Below are positions 33,691-40,297 of a DNA stretch of 40,297 bases, in pieces. Where the stretch lies: assembly GCA_900556585.1 (NCBI GenBank), contig USPD01000009.1, positions 1 through 40,297 of the forward strand. Direction: 5' to 3'. How positions within the stretch are numbered: the stretch's first letter is position 1; every line of letters starts with the position of its first letter. This DNA comes from an uncultured Eggerthella sp. Lineage in GTDB: Bacteria; Actinomycetota; Coriobacteriia; Coriobacteriales; Eggerthellaceae. Position numbers and translations under genes: made by a program. The notes under the pieces were generated by a model. That model ran no database searches. It saw nothing but the letters and a program-made list of their open reading frames with translations, and was not told the DNA's origin.

Positions 33691-33829
33691 GGAACAAAAC
33701 ATGTTATATATGCATCAAATTATTTATAGCTGCAAACATAGTAAATTTTGGTTAAATAAGTATTAAGTTCTCCGTTTCTTCTCTTTGCCTTTGTGTAATT
33801 ACGTACCCAGTTTATAAGCCCCCAACAAC

Positions 33830-34483
33830 CTACATTCGCGCATGAGCACCTTTCGCAAAGTATTCTTTACGGGCGTGCCACAATTGCTCATAAGCTAATG
33901 GACCATGAGCATCACTCGCAATAAAGTTAACCAATCCCTCATCAAACAGACGCTTTGCGGTTTTCTTAATGGGACTAAATGAACTTTCATTCATAAAGTC
34001 TGCTGAAACCTGTATTTTGCAGCCTGCACCAATAAACTGACGCACTACATCAATATTGTTTTGAACGGGCGCATAGCGCTCCGGATGAGCAATTATTACC
34101 GTATAACCTTTACCTTGCAACTGAAACACAATACGCTCCCAGTCCCCCGGCAACGTACGGGTGGGAAGCTCAAGTAAAAACTCCCCTGTTTCAAAGCCCA
34201 AGTAGTCAGCCCAATCCATTCCCAGCTCCATTAGCTTTTTGTAATTAACTTCAAAGCCCATAGTCATTTTAGGAGCCATACGGATCTTGCTAACTTCAGC
34301 CTGCAGGGCATAAAAGGCGTCCCACATAGCATCGTAATCAAACCAAGGATCCCTACAGTGAGGTGTACATACAAACGAAGTTACCCCTGCACGCATAGCA
34401 GCTTGCACCATTTCAAGGGATTCTTCCATGGAACGGGAGCCATCGTCTACTCCAGGTAATATGTGGCAGTGCACATCCCTCAT
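33830..34483 (-). CDS. cpsB: CpsB/CapC-type PHP tyrosine phosphatase
   Basis: The 217-residue protein opens DVHCHILPGVDDGSRSMEESLEM, with the metal-binding HxH of the PHP fold, and continues through CTPHCRD, GFEVNYKK, IIAHPERYAPV and IASDAHGP. These histidines and aspartates form the manganese site of CpsB phosphatases, which remove phosphate from the CpsD kinase. It begins 3 bases after the kinase stop with AAGGAAG upstream. Confidence 0.93.
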   Translation of the reverse strand: MRDVHCHILPGVDDGSRSMEESLEMVQAAMRAGVTSFVCTPHCRDPWFDYDAMWDAFYALQAEVSKIRMAPKMTMGFEVNYKKLMELGMDWADYLGFETGEFLLELPTRTLPGDWERIVFQLQGKGYTVIIAHPERYAPVQNNIDVVRQFIGAGCKIQVSADFMNESSFSPIKKTAKRLFDEGLVNFIASDAHGPLAYEQLWHARKEYFAKGAHARM

Positions 34484-34486
34484 GGA

Positions 34487-35467
34487 TTAATGCTTCCTTT
34501 GACTGCGATCAACCCGCGGAGTATTAGATCGGCGCACTTGTTGAACGCCTGCCTGCACAGCAGAGCGTTTCCAAGACTGGCTATTTGAAATGTTTTGTTG
34601 GGGTTCAGCTTGCTTCGCCTGCTTCGGAGCTTGATTATGCGCAGGAACCGCCGTACTAGAGCCTGTTCCGCCAGGCTTTGCCCCCCTTACTGGTACCGAT
34701 TTATTAACACCACGTGGAATAGCCGGCGTTGCAGGAGGCGGTGTAAAACCACCTTTCTTTTTAGCACGACTTGCTTCCTTTTCAGGATCCACCCGTTGGT
34801 TGTCCTTATTGTAGTAAGCGTAATAATATTCAGAACCCGTACCTTCGCAGAAGGTAGCACAAGCACCAATAATATGAGCTTCTGCCTTGTTTAGCTGATC
34901 ATACGCAGCAACAATTTCATCGCGCTTTGCGCCGCCAATTTTTACAACCAGAACCACACCATCCACTAAACGGGAAAGAATAGCAGCATCTACAAACGTA
35001 CCAACTGGTGGCGTGTCAAACAGCACATAATCATATGCATCACAAGCTTCATCAACCAAGCGAACATAAGCTCGGGATGACAAAATATCTGCTGGATTCG
35101 GGATATTAGGCTCCGTGTCCAAGAAGTAAAAGTTTGGAACGCCCGCAGAAACTACTGCCTCTTGTAAGGTTATCTGATTTGCCATTACCGCATAGGCACC
35201 ATGGCTAGCACGAACCCCTAATGCGGAGGCCGCACTACGGCGGCGCATATCCGCTTCTACCAGCAAAACGCTATTGCCTGAACTAGCAATTGCTTTAGCT
35301 AACTCAATAGTTGTTGTAGTTTTCCCTTCATTAGGAACGGAAGACGTAATAACAATGCTTTGCATAGGGCTATCCACCGAAGCAAAGCGAATATTTGCCA
35401 ACATGGTTTTCGCAGCATTTTGAATTTCAAGCGTATTTGATGCTGCCTTTTTCTTTTTCTTTGCCAT
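34487..35467 (-). CDS. cpsD: CpsD/CapB-type tyrosine autokinase with a long Pro/Ala/Gln tail
   Basis: This BY-kinase has about 326 residues. It has Walker A (SSVPNEGKTTTTIELA), A' (VLLVEADMRRR) and B (YVLFDTPPVGTF) motifs and works with the membrane protein encoded next to it (CpsC) to regulate polymer length. The usual tyrosine cluster appears as SEYYYAYYNK near residue 215, but it is followed by about 100 residues rich in Pro, Ala, Gln, Lys and Ser, so the cluster is internal and not terminal. The ATG at 35,467 has GGGGGTGG upstream; a GTG three codons earlier is less likely. Confidence 0.92.
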   Translation of the reverse strand: MAKKKKKAASNTLEIQNAAKTMLANIRFASVDSPMQSIVITSSVPNEGKTTTTIELAKAIASSGNSVLLVEADMRRRSAASALGVRASHGAYAVMANQITLQEAVVSAGVPNFYFLDTEPNIPNPADILSSRAYVRLVDEACDAYDYVLFDTPPVGTFVDAAILSRLVDGVVLVVKIGGAKRDEIVAAYDQLNKAEAHIIGACATFCEGTGSEYYYAYYNKDNQRVDPEKEASRAKKKGGFTPPPATPAIPRGVNKSVPVRGAKPGGTGSSTAVPAHNQAPKQAKQAEPQQNISNSQSWKRSAVQAGVQQVRRSNTPRVDRSQRKH

Positions 35468-35480
35468 ATGCGCCACCCCC

Positions 35481-36140
35481 TTATTTAATTACCGGAATTC
35501 TGCCAATTACAGGAATATCAAGCAACTCTTCAATTTCTTCAGGCTTACGAATGCGAGTATTGATCATATCCATAAGAACCACTATTGCTACTGCAACAAA
35601 AATACCCGCCAAGAAGGCAACTGCAGTATACATGGTGCGTGGTGGTCCTGAAGGAGATGTAGGTACTTCAGCCTGATCAATTACATTAACTGCTTCAATA
35701 TTCATAATTTCTTGAGCGACACTGTTAGTAGTATCTGCTATACCATTCGCAATTGCTGCCGCAGAATTTGGAGTATCACCCGTAACGCTAATGGTAATAA
35801 GACGAGTGGTGGTAGAACTGGTTACCTTAATGTCATAACCCTTTAGTTCGCTTTCGCTCATACCAAGTTGGTTTGCCGCCTGATTAAGCACTCGTTCACT
35901 TTGAATAAGTTCCGAAACGTCATTAGTAATCATCTGGCTAGCAGAAAGATCAGTTGACAAAGATGTATTGCTCTGTGTTTCGGATGAGTTAGCCAATACA
36001 TACATTGAAACATTTGCAGTATAGGTATTAGCCAAGAAAATCCAACTGCCAACTGCTGTTACAAGCGCAAAAATAATTGGAAGCGCAATAACCAGCTTTA
36101 TATGATTTTTTAAAAGTTGGAATAGCTCTAATAGGGTCAT
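35481..36140 (-). CDS. cpsC: CpsC/Wzz-type chain-length determinant protein
   Basis: The 219-residue membrane protein has two transmembrane segments (about 16-36 and 172-190) around an extracellular domain. It starts TLLELFQLLKNHIKLVIALP and has the proline-rich PTSPSGPPRTMYTAVAF before the second helix. Its short cytoplasmic end (NTRIRKPEEIEELLDIPVIGRIP) is the segment that activates the CpsD kinase. The start has AAGGAAAT upstream. It lies 13 bases before the kinase gene. Confidence 0.93.
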   Translation of the reverse strand: MTLLELFQLLKNHIKLVIALPIIFALVTAVGSWIFLANTYTANVSMYVLANSSETQSNTSLSTDLSASQMITNDVSELIQSERVLNQAANQLGMSESELKGYDIKVTSSTTTRLITISVTGDTPNSAAAIANGIADTTNSVAQEIMNIEAVNVIDQAEVPTSPSGPPRTMYTAVAFLAGIFVAVAIVVLMDMINTRIRKPEEIEELLDIPVIGRIPVIK

Positions 36141-36229
36141 TCGTTATTTCCTTTTGCCTGTTCCTTATTAATACATGCCTACAGTACCTACGATTACTTA
36201 TATTTCCGCTAGGAAAACTAGCAGTTTAC

Positions 36230-37369
36230 TTACGAACTACCGCTCGTACCCACCCCACTAGTTGAACTTGATGATTCACCATCTTGTTCAACTGCTTGGG
36301 TATTCTGAGTCAATACATTGGCTTTGCTAGGATCTTGTCCCGTATCAACCATCTGCATCATATTCGCCCATTCATCCTCAAGCGTAATGGTATACGAAAC
36401 GCCGTCAATAGTTTGAGTGGTAGACGGAACCATTGCAGAATAGAAATAATAATGTCCTGCCTGTTGGAAAGTCTGAGCAAGCGTAATTAAATCATTTAAA
36501 GAATAGTCTGTTGAAATACAGCTAGCTAAAGATTGAATGGTTCCCGGCAATTCAGTAGGGGGAAGTGACAGCACTGTATCTGCCAGCGCTTGAACTACCA
36601 AACGCTGATTTTCCGCACGCTGGAAATCGCCTTCGGTATAGCCATAACGCTCACGCGCAAAGGCTAATGCCTGTTCACCATTCATACGCTGCATACCTTC
36701 ATTAAATGTATATTTTGAATGACTTGCACCTGTCTGAGTATTGGAAACTGGAACATCAATCCAAATGCCACCAAGCTGATCAACAGCCGTTTCCAGCTCA
36801 TCAAAATGAATTTCTACGTAGTGAGAAACTTCAACACCAGCAAAATCCTCAACCGCTTCAACAGCACCAGCAGGGCCACCAAACGCATAGGCTGCATTTA
36901 TTTTTTGAGTACCATGACCTTCAATTTCTACCTTGGTGTCACGCGGAATTGAGACTAACGTAGCTTTACCAACATTAGCATCAATGCGTGCCAAAATCAT
37001 CGTATCCGAACGACTGGTAGTGTCCGTTGCACGTGCGTCCGATCCAAGCAGCAGCACATAATAAGGTTCCTGCACCGAACTTTCTGAAAGAACTGAATCC
37101 AAATCCGATTGCTGTTGTTCATCCATTTTCATAGAATCCGAAATGGAATTCATATACAGAGCTACCGCAGCCCCAACAGCAATACAAATTACAAGTATTA
37201 CCGCAACAATAACAAGAATTACCTTAGGTGCTTTACCATGTTTTTTACGCTTCTTGCGAACACGAACCAAATCCTGATCCACTAATGATGAAGAACTACC
37301 ATCATGGGACGTATTCGAATGATGGTTATTTTGCTGATCGATTTTTTTATGCGAACCGTGCTTAGCCAT
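36230..37369 (-). CDS. LytR-CpsA-Psr (LCP) family wall-polymer ligase
   Basis: From the ATG at 37,369 the protein has about 379 residues: a basic, His/Ser-rich cytosolic part, one membrane helix (VILVIVAVILVICIAVGAAV), and the extracellular LCP domain with LLLGSDARATDTTSRSDTMIL, SIPRDTKVEI, KINAAYAFGGP, and ALAFARERYGYTEGDFQRAENQ, whose Arg and Asp residues bind the polyprenyl pyrophosphate. It should link the finished polymer to peptidoglycan. The open frame extends upstream to 37,582, with another ATG at 37,411; the ribosome site is not decisive. It is the first gene of the capsule locus. Confidence 0.9.
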   Translation of the reverse strand: MAKHGSHKKIDQQNNHHSNTSHDGSSSSLVDQDLVRVRKKRKKHGKAPKVILVIVAVILVICIAVGAAVALYMNSISDSMKMDEQQQSDLDSVLSESSVQEPYYVLLLGSDARATDTTSRSDTMILARIDANVGKATLVSIPRDTKVEIEGHGTQKINAAYAFGGPAGAVEAVEDFAGVEVSHYVEIHFDELETAVDQLGGIWIDVPVSNTQTGASHSKYTFNEGMQRMNGEQALAFARERYGYTEGDFQRAENQRLVVQALADTVLSLPPTELPGTIQSLASCISTDYSLNDLITLAQTFQQAGHYYFYSAMVPSTTQTIDGVSYTITLEDEWANMMQMVDTGQDPSKANVLTQNTQAVEQDGESSSSTSGVGTSGSS

Positions 37370-37664
37370 AGAAACTAACCAAATAGACTTTCTTTCACCC
37401 TTGCGTTTCATATTTACCGCACAAAACCGCTCGTTAACCTTGGCGCATTTAATCGTTACGCGCTGGTTATAGTGCATTTCTGCGCATATACATACAAACC
37501 AATAGGATACCCATTTTTTTAGATAATCCAATTGCTTAGTAACATTCATTGTCAATTTTGCTACAAAAATGTTTTGCAACATACAAGATTACAATTTCCG
37601 CACATAAGCAACAAGGCTTAAATGGCGTTTTAGGTGCAGAAACAAGCATACCCAATAAAAAACA

Positions 37665-37698
37665 AAATCCCGCTCTAGATACATCTAAAGTGGGATTT
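37665..37698 (-). terminator. Rho-independent terminator after the SecDF-DUF1292 genes
   Basis: A 15-bp stem with a few mismatches (AAATCCCGCTCTAGA against TCTAAAGTGGGATTT) has a 4-base loop and, on the minus strand, is followed by TTTTGTTTTTTATT. It lies 77 bases after the DUF1292 stop and insulates the capsule operon from the Sec genes. Confidence 0.85.
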
Positions 37699-37774
37699 AA
37701 TTAGCAGAATACGCACCTCTAAAATAATGATTCACCGAACCACGCTTTCAGCAACGGTATTGCGCATTTCTGAC

Positions 37775-38095
37775 CTATTCGAAATCGTACAAATCCTTTG
37801 TTGCTTGCTTGAAGTCCTCATATACCTCTTGCGCAATTGCGCCATCAAGCACCAACTCAAATCCAGCAGGCTGACCATCCTCATCAAGCTCAGTTACTTC
37901 CAACACTGTAACTTCACCTGATCCGCCTACCTCAGAATCCTCACCCACGTTATAGAAGAATCCATAACGCCTATCCTGGTGGATAATCAAACCTAAAAAT
38001 TCCAGATCTACCGTATCACCAGACTCATCCTGAAAAGTAAAAACAGTTCCTTCTTCTACTGGTGGTGCAAAATTTGGTGCGCTACCTTCTCTCAT
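37775..38095 (-). CDS. DUF1292 family small acidic protein
   Basis: The 106-residue acidic cytoplasmic protein has the core TVFTFQDESGDTVDLEFLGLI, RYGFFYNV and VTVLEVTELDEDGQ, as in the YrzB-like DUF1292 family of Gram-positive bacteria. Its function is not known. It starts immediately after the SecDF stop (TAAATG) and so is translationally coupled; a terminator follows. Confidence 0.85.
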   Translation of the reverse strand: MREGSAPNFAPPVEEGTVFTFQDESGDTVDLEFLGLIIHQDRRYGFFYNVGEDSEVGGSGEVTVLEVTELDEDGQPAGFELVLDGAIAQEVYEDFKQATKDLYDFE

Positions 38096-40297
38096 TTATT
38101 TCTTCCTCCTTTTGCGGTTGTTTGAAGCAGACTGCCCTGCTGTTTTCGCGCCGGACTTCGCTGCGTTTGCACCTTGTGCTGTACCGCTTGCAGAATTATA
38201 AGCTGCGTTCTTTCCCTGAGCGGCTTCTTCAGCAACTGCAACCGATGCCTCCTCTTCCGCTTTATTTGCAGGAGGTAAAGTAGATGCAAAGGTAAACAGC
38301 TGGATGTCCGTACCGTATTTCTTAACCAGTTTAGCATTATTCTTTTCGCGTGATTTCCACATGGCATACAGAGGCGTTGCCACGGCAATGGAAGAATACG
38401 AGCCAGCAATTAAGCCAACCGCCATAGCGAACGCGAAGTCCTTCAAGGTTTCACCGCCGAATAACAGCATGCCAAGCACCGGAACAAACGAAGTAAGTGT
38501 GGTGTTAATCGTACGAATAAATACCTGGTTAATGGAGTGGTTCGCCATAGACATAAAGGTACACTTCAGCGTTGATTCCTTCATGTTGTCGTTAATACGA
38601 TGGAATACAACAACCGTGTCGTACAACGAATAACCCAAAATGGTAAGAAGTGCTGCAACCATATTCGGCGTAATTTCACGGCCGACCAACGCATAAATAC
38701 CTACCACGATTATCAAGTCGTGCAACAATGCCACAACCGCCATGATGCCCATCTTGTATTCAAAGCGAATTGCAATGTAGGCAATAATCAGTAAAAGCGA
38801 TACCGCAAAGGCAATTGCCGAAGATTGAATTACCCCAGCGCCCCAGTCGGGACCTACCGTGTTTACTTCAAAGCTATCCGTTGCAATGCCAAGATCACTT
38901 GCAATTTGGTTTGCTGTAGCCGCAGCATCTTCAGGAGATGTATTTGTAGTGCGAACCAAGAAGCCCGCAGATCCGTCCGAATTGGTAGTTTGGACTATCG
39001 CATCAGGCTCACCAGCATCGGTACATGCCGCACGCATATCTTCAATAGTAATATCACCCGTGTTATGGAACGTAATAGACGTACCACCCACAAATTCAAT
39101 ACCAAAAGTAACACCCTTAATGCCTACTACCGCAAAAGACATCACGATAAGTGCCGCTGAAATGGCGAGCAGAATTTTACGCACACCCATAAAGTTGATG
39201 TCGCGTCGAATAAAGCGTCCTTTAAGCTGATCGAGTGTTTTGTGGGTAACCGATTTTGGAATATCAGTTGAAGGTTGATCAGCGCTAGCTTCTGCTGCCT
39301 TATCGGGACGTAACACCTTATCAGGTGCCATGGTGGTACCTGTAAGCTCAGCATAAACAGGAGCTGCCTGTTCGCAATCCTTGATACCCCAAAATCCTGG
39401 ATGCCTTGCAATAACTTTTGGAGCAAGTAAGCGGATCAAAGGAGCCTTCAAAAGTAGCATCATTACGATGTCACACACAATACCAAGGGCAAGAGTCATG
39501 CCAAAGCCCTTAACCGATGCACTTGCCAAGAAGAACAACGTTAGTGCAGATACCAACGTTACCAAGTCAGCATCAATGGAGGTTTCAATACCGTGACGAA
39601 CGCCCGTAATGGACGCGGCACGTACACTGCGCCCCATACGTATTTCTTCACGGAAACGCTCCAATACCAAAATGGATGAGTCGGCCGCCATACCAATAGT
39701 TAGAACGATACCTGCAATACCCGCAAGAGAAAGCGAGAATAAGCCAAAAGCAGAAAGCGTTGCCAACAAGCCAAGGTAGAAAATAGCGAACACTACCATG
39801 GCGGCTGCCGTCAAAAGACCAAGACCGCGATAGAACGCTATCAGATAAAGAATAACCAGCGTCAAACCAAGAATTGCAACAAGCAAACCACTCATTAATG
39901 CATCTTGGCCAAGCGTAGGACCTACAACCTGACTTTGCTCGTAATGGAAGCTTACGGGCAGCGAACCGGATTCAAGAACAGTTTGCAGTGACTGAGCCTG
40001 CTCAAGGGTATAGTTACCCGTAATGGAAACCTGACCACCGGTAATTTCAGATTGAACAGCAGGTGCAGATTGGATTTGACCATCAAGAACAATGACAATC
40101 TTGCCATGGTCGGGCGCCAGTTCGCGAGTTGCCTGAGCAAAGGCTTCACTGCCAGCACTATCAAGTGTAATGTTGACAGCGTAATAGTTGCTTGTTTCGG
40201 ATTCTTTATCCACCGTTACACGGGTAATGTTTTCACCTGTAATAAGCGGCGTGTACGAACCAGTTACGTCGCGATAGGTCATTTCACCTGTTGGGAG
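38096..40297 (-). CDS. secDF: SecD-SecF fusion protein export subunit, 5' end outside the window
   Basis: The frame is open to the window edge, so the N-terminus is missing (the visible part starts LPTGEMTYRDV). The SecD part includes the P1 region (FAQATRELAPDHGKIVIVLDG) and a six-helix block with GIVLTIGMAADSSILVLERFREE. The SecF part begins near GRFIRRDINFMGVRKILL and includes VTFGIEFVGGTSITF and LTILGYSLYDTVVVFHRINDNMK. SecDF uses the proton gradient to pull exported proteins through SecYEG. The C-terminal tail of about 85 residues is rich in Ala, Gly, Lys and Asn and ends NNRKRRKK. Fusion of D and F in one chain is common in Gram-positive bacteria. Confidence 0.95.
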   Translation of the reverse strand, partial: LPTGEMTYRDVTGSYTPLITGENITRVTVDKESETSNYYAVNITLDSAGSEAFAQATRELAPDHGKIVIVLDGQIQSAPAVQSEITGGQVSITGNYTLEQAQSLQTVLESGSLPVSFHYEQSQVVGPTLGQDALMSGLLVAILGLTLVILYLIAFYRGLGLLTAAAMVVFAIFYLGLLATLSAFGLFSLSLAGIAGIVLTIGMAADSSILVLERFREEIRMGRSVRAASITGVRHGIETSIDADLVTLVSALTLFFLASASVKGFGMTLALGIVCDIVMMLLLKAPLIRLLAPKVIARHPGFWGIKDCEQAAPVYAELTGTTMAPDKVLRPDKAAEASADQPSTDIPKSVTHKTLDQLKGRFIRRDINFMGVRKILLAISAALIVMSFAVVGIKGVTFGIEFVGGTSITFHNTGDITIEDMRAACTDAGEPDAIVQTTNSDGSAGFLVRTTNTSPEDAAATANQIASDLGIATDSFEVNTVGPDWGAGVIQSSAIAFAVSLLLIIAYIAIRFEYKMGIMAVVALLHDLIIVVGIYALVGREITPNMVAALLTILGYSLYDTVVVFHRINDNMKESTLKCTFMSMANHSINQVFIRTINTTLTSFVPVLGMLLFGGETLKDFAFAMAVGLIAGSYSSIAVATPLYAMWKSREKNNAKLVKKYGTDIQLFTFASTLPPANKAEEEASVAVAEEAAQGKNAAYNSASGTAQGANAAKSGAKTAGQSASNNRKRRKK

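Larger units (their letters stand above)
33328..33829 (-). promoter_or_regulatory. Gene-free 500-base leader between cpsB and loaP
   Basis: No gene is supported in this span. It holds a long imperfect hairpin and a second stem, described separately. Placement just before an antiterminator gene and within one gene direction suggests either a separate promoter for the loaP-led genes or an attenuator that LoaP overrides. I did not find a convincing -35/-10 pair. Confidence 0.5.

Noticed and set aside
36230..37582. Long form of the LCP protein starting at 37,582
   Set aside because: The extra N-terminal residues are Cys/Trp-rich and unlike LCP proteins; the ATG at 37,369 gives the normal short cytosolic part before the membrane helix.

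Overview
The window looks like chromosomal DNA of a Gram-positive anaerobe, most likely a member of the Coriobacteriia (Eggerthellaceae-like), and is mostly AT-leaning. The evidence is: SecD and SecF fused in one polypeptide beside a DUF1292 gene, two large surface proteins with sortase-type C-termini (LPETS and a degenerate LAQTD), a CpsB/CpsC/CpsD phosphoregulatory set of Gram-positive type, and an LCP ligase. The taxon is an inference; no rRNA gene is present to settle it.

Layout. (1) 1-4,443: an intergenic stretch with two identical perfect 14-bp palindromes, then a 1,144-residue secreted protein (NPCBM, transglutaminase-like core, second NPCBM, LPETS anchor). (2) 4,444-16,560 is an accessory zone rich in damaged genes: a small two-helix membrane protein with an in-frame stop; a HipA/CtkA-like kinase that seems to lack its N-terminus; a Hint-domain protein broken by a one-base frameshift; an IS256-family element whose transposase carries an in-frame TGA and whose right end holds an inserted hairpin; an SDR lacking its first beta strand; another small ORF with an in-frame stop; and fragments of a DUF234-type ATPase and of a transposase. 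Intact genes here are a tandem molbindin (Mop-Mop), a beta-helix/SHIRT surface protein, a higBA toxin-antitoxin pair with a near-consensus promoter that predicts a leaderless higB mRNA, and a roughly 706-residue membrane protein I do not recognise. (3) 16,581-37,369 is a capsule/exopolysaccharide locus, all on the minus strand. In order of transcription it encodes an LCP ligase, CpsC, CpsD kinase, CpsB phosphatase, a 500-base leader with two hairpins, a LoaP/NusG-like antiterminator, the initiating sugar-phosphate transferase, a CapD-type 4,6-dehydratase, an NAD-dependent epimerase/reductase, a GT4, a heparinase II/III-like protein, WecC, WecB, a GT4 N-terminal half, a PaaK/CapK-like ligase, a GT4 C-terminal half, an acetyltransferase, a GT32-like transferase, Wzy, Wzx and an acyltransferase. 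(4) 37,665-40,297: a terminator, DUF1292 and SecDF, which runs off the end of the window.

How the genes fit together. WecB and WecC should supply UDP-ManNAcA. CapD and the epimerase probably make a 6-deoxy-N-acetylhexosamine that the WbaP/PglC-like enzyme loads onto undecaprenyl phosphate. Glycosyltransferases extend the unit, Wzx flips it, Wzy polymerises it, CpsBCD set chain length, and the LCP protein attaches the polymer to the wall. Many genes overlap by 1 to 17 bases, as expected for one long operon under processive antitermination. The most notable oddities are the GT-B glycosyltransferase whose two halves flank the PaaK-like gene, the leader hairpins before loaP, the leaderless higB promoter, the hairpin inside the IS terminal repeat, and the unknown Cys-cluster membrane protein.
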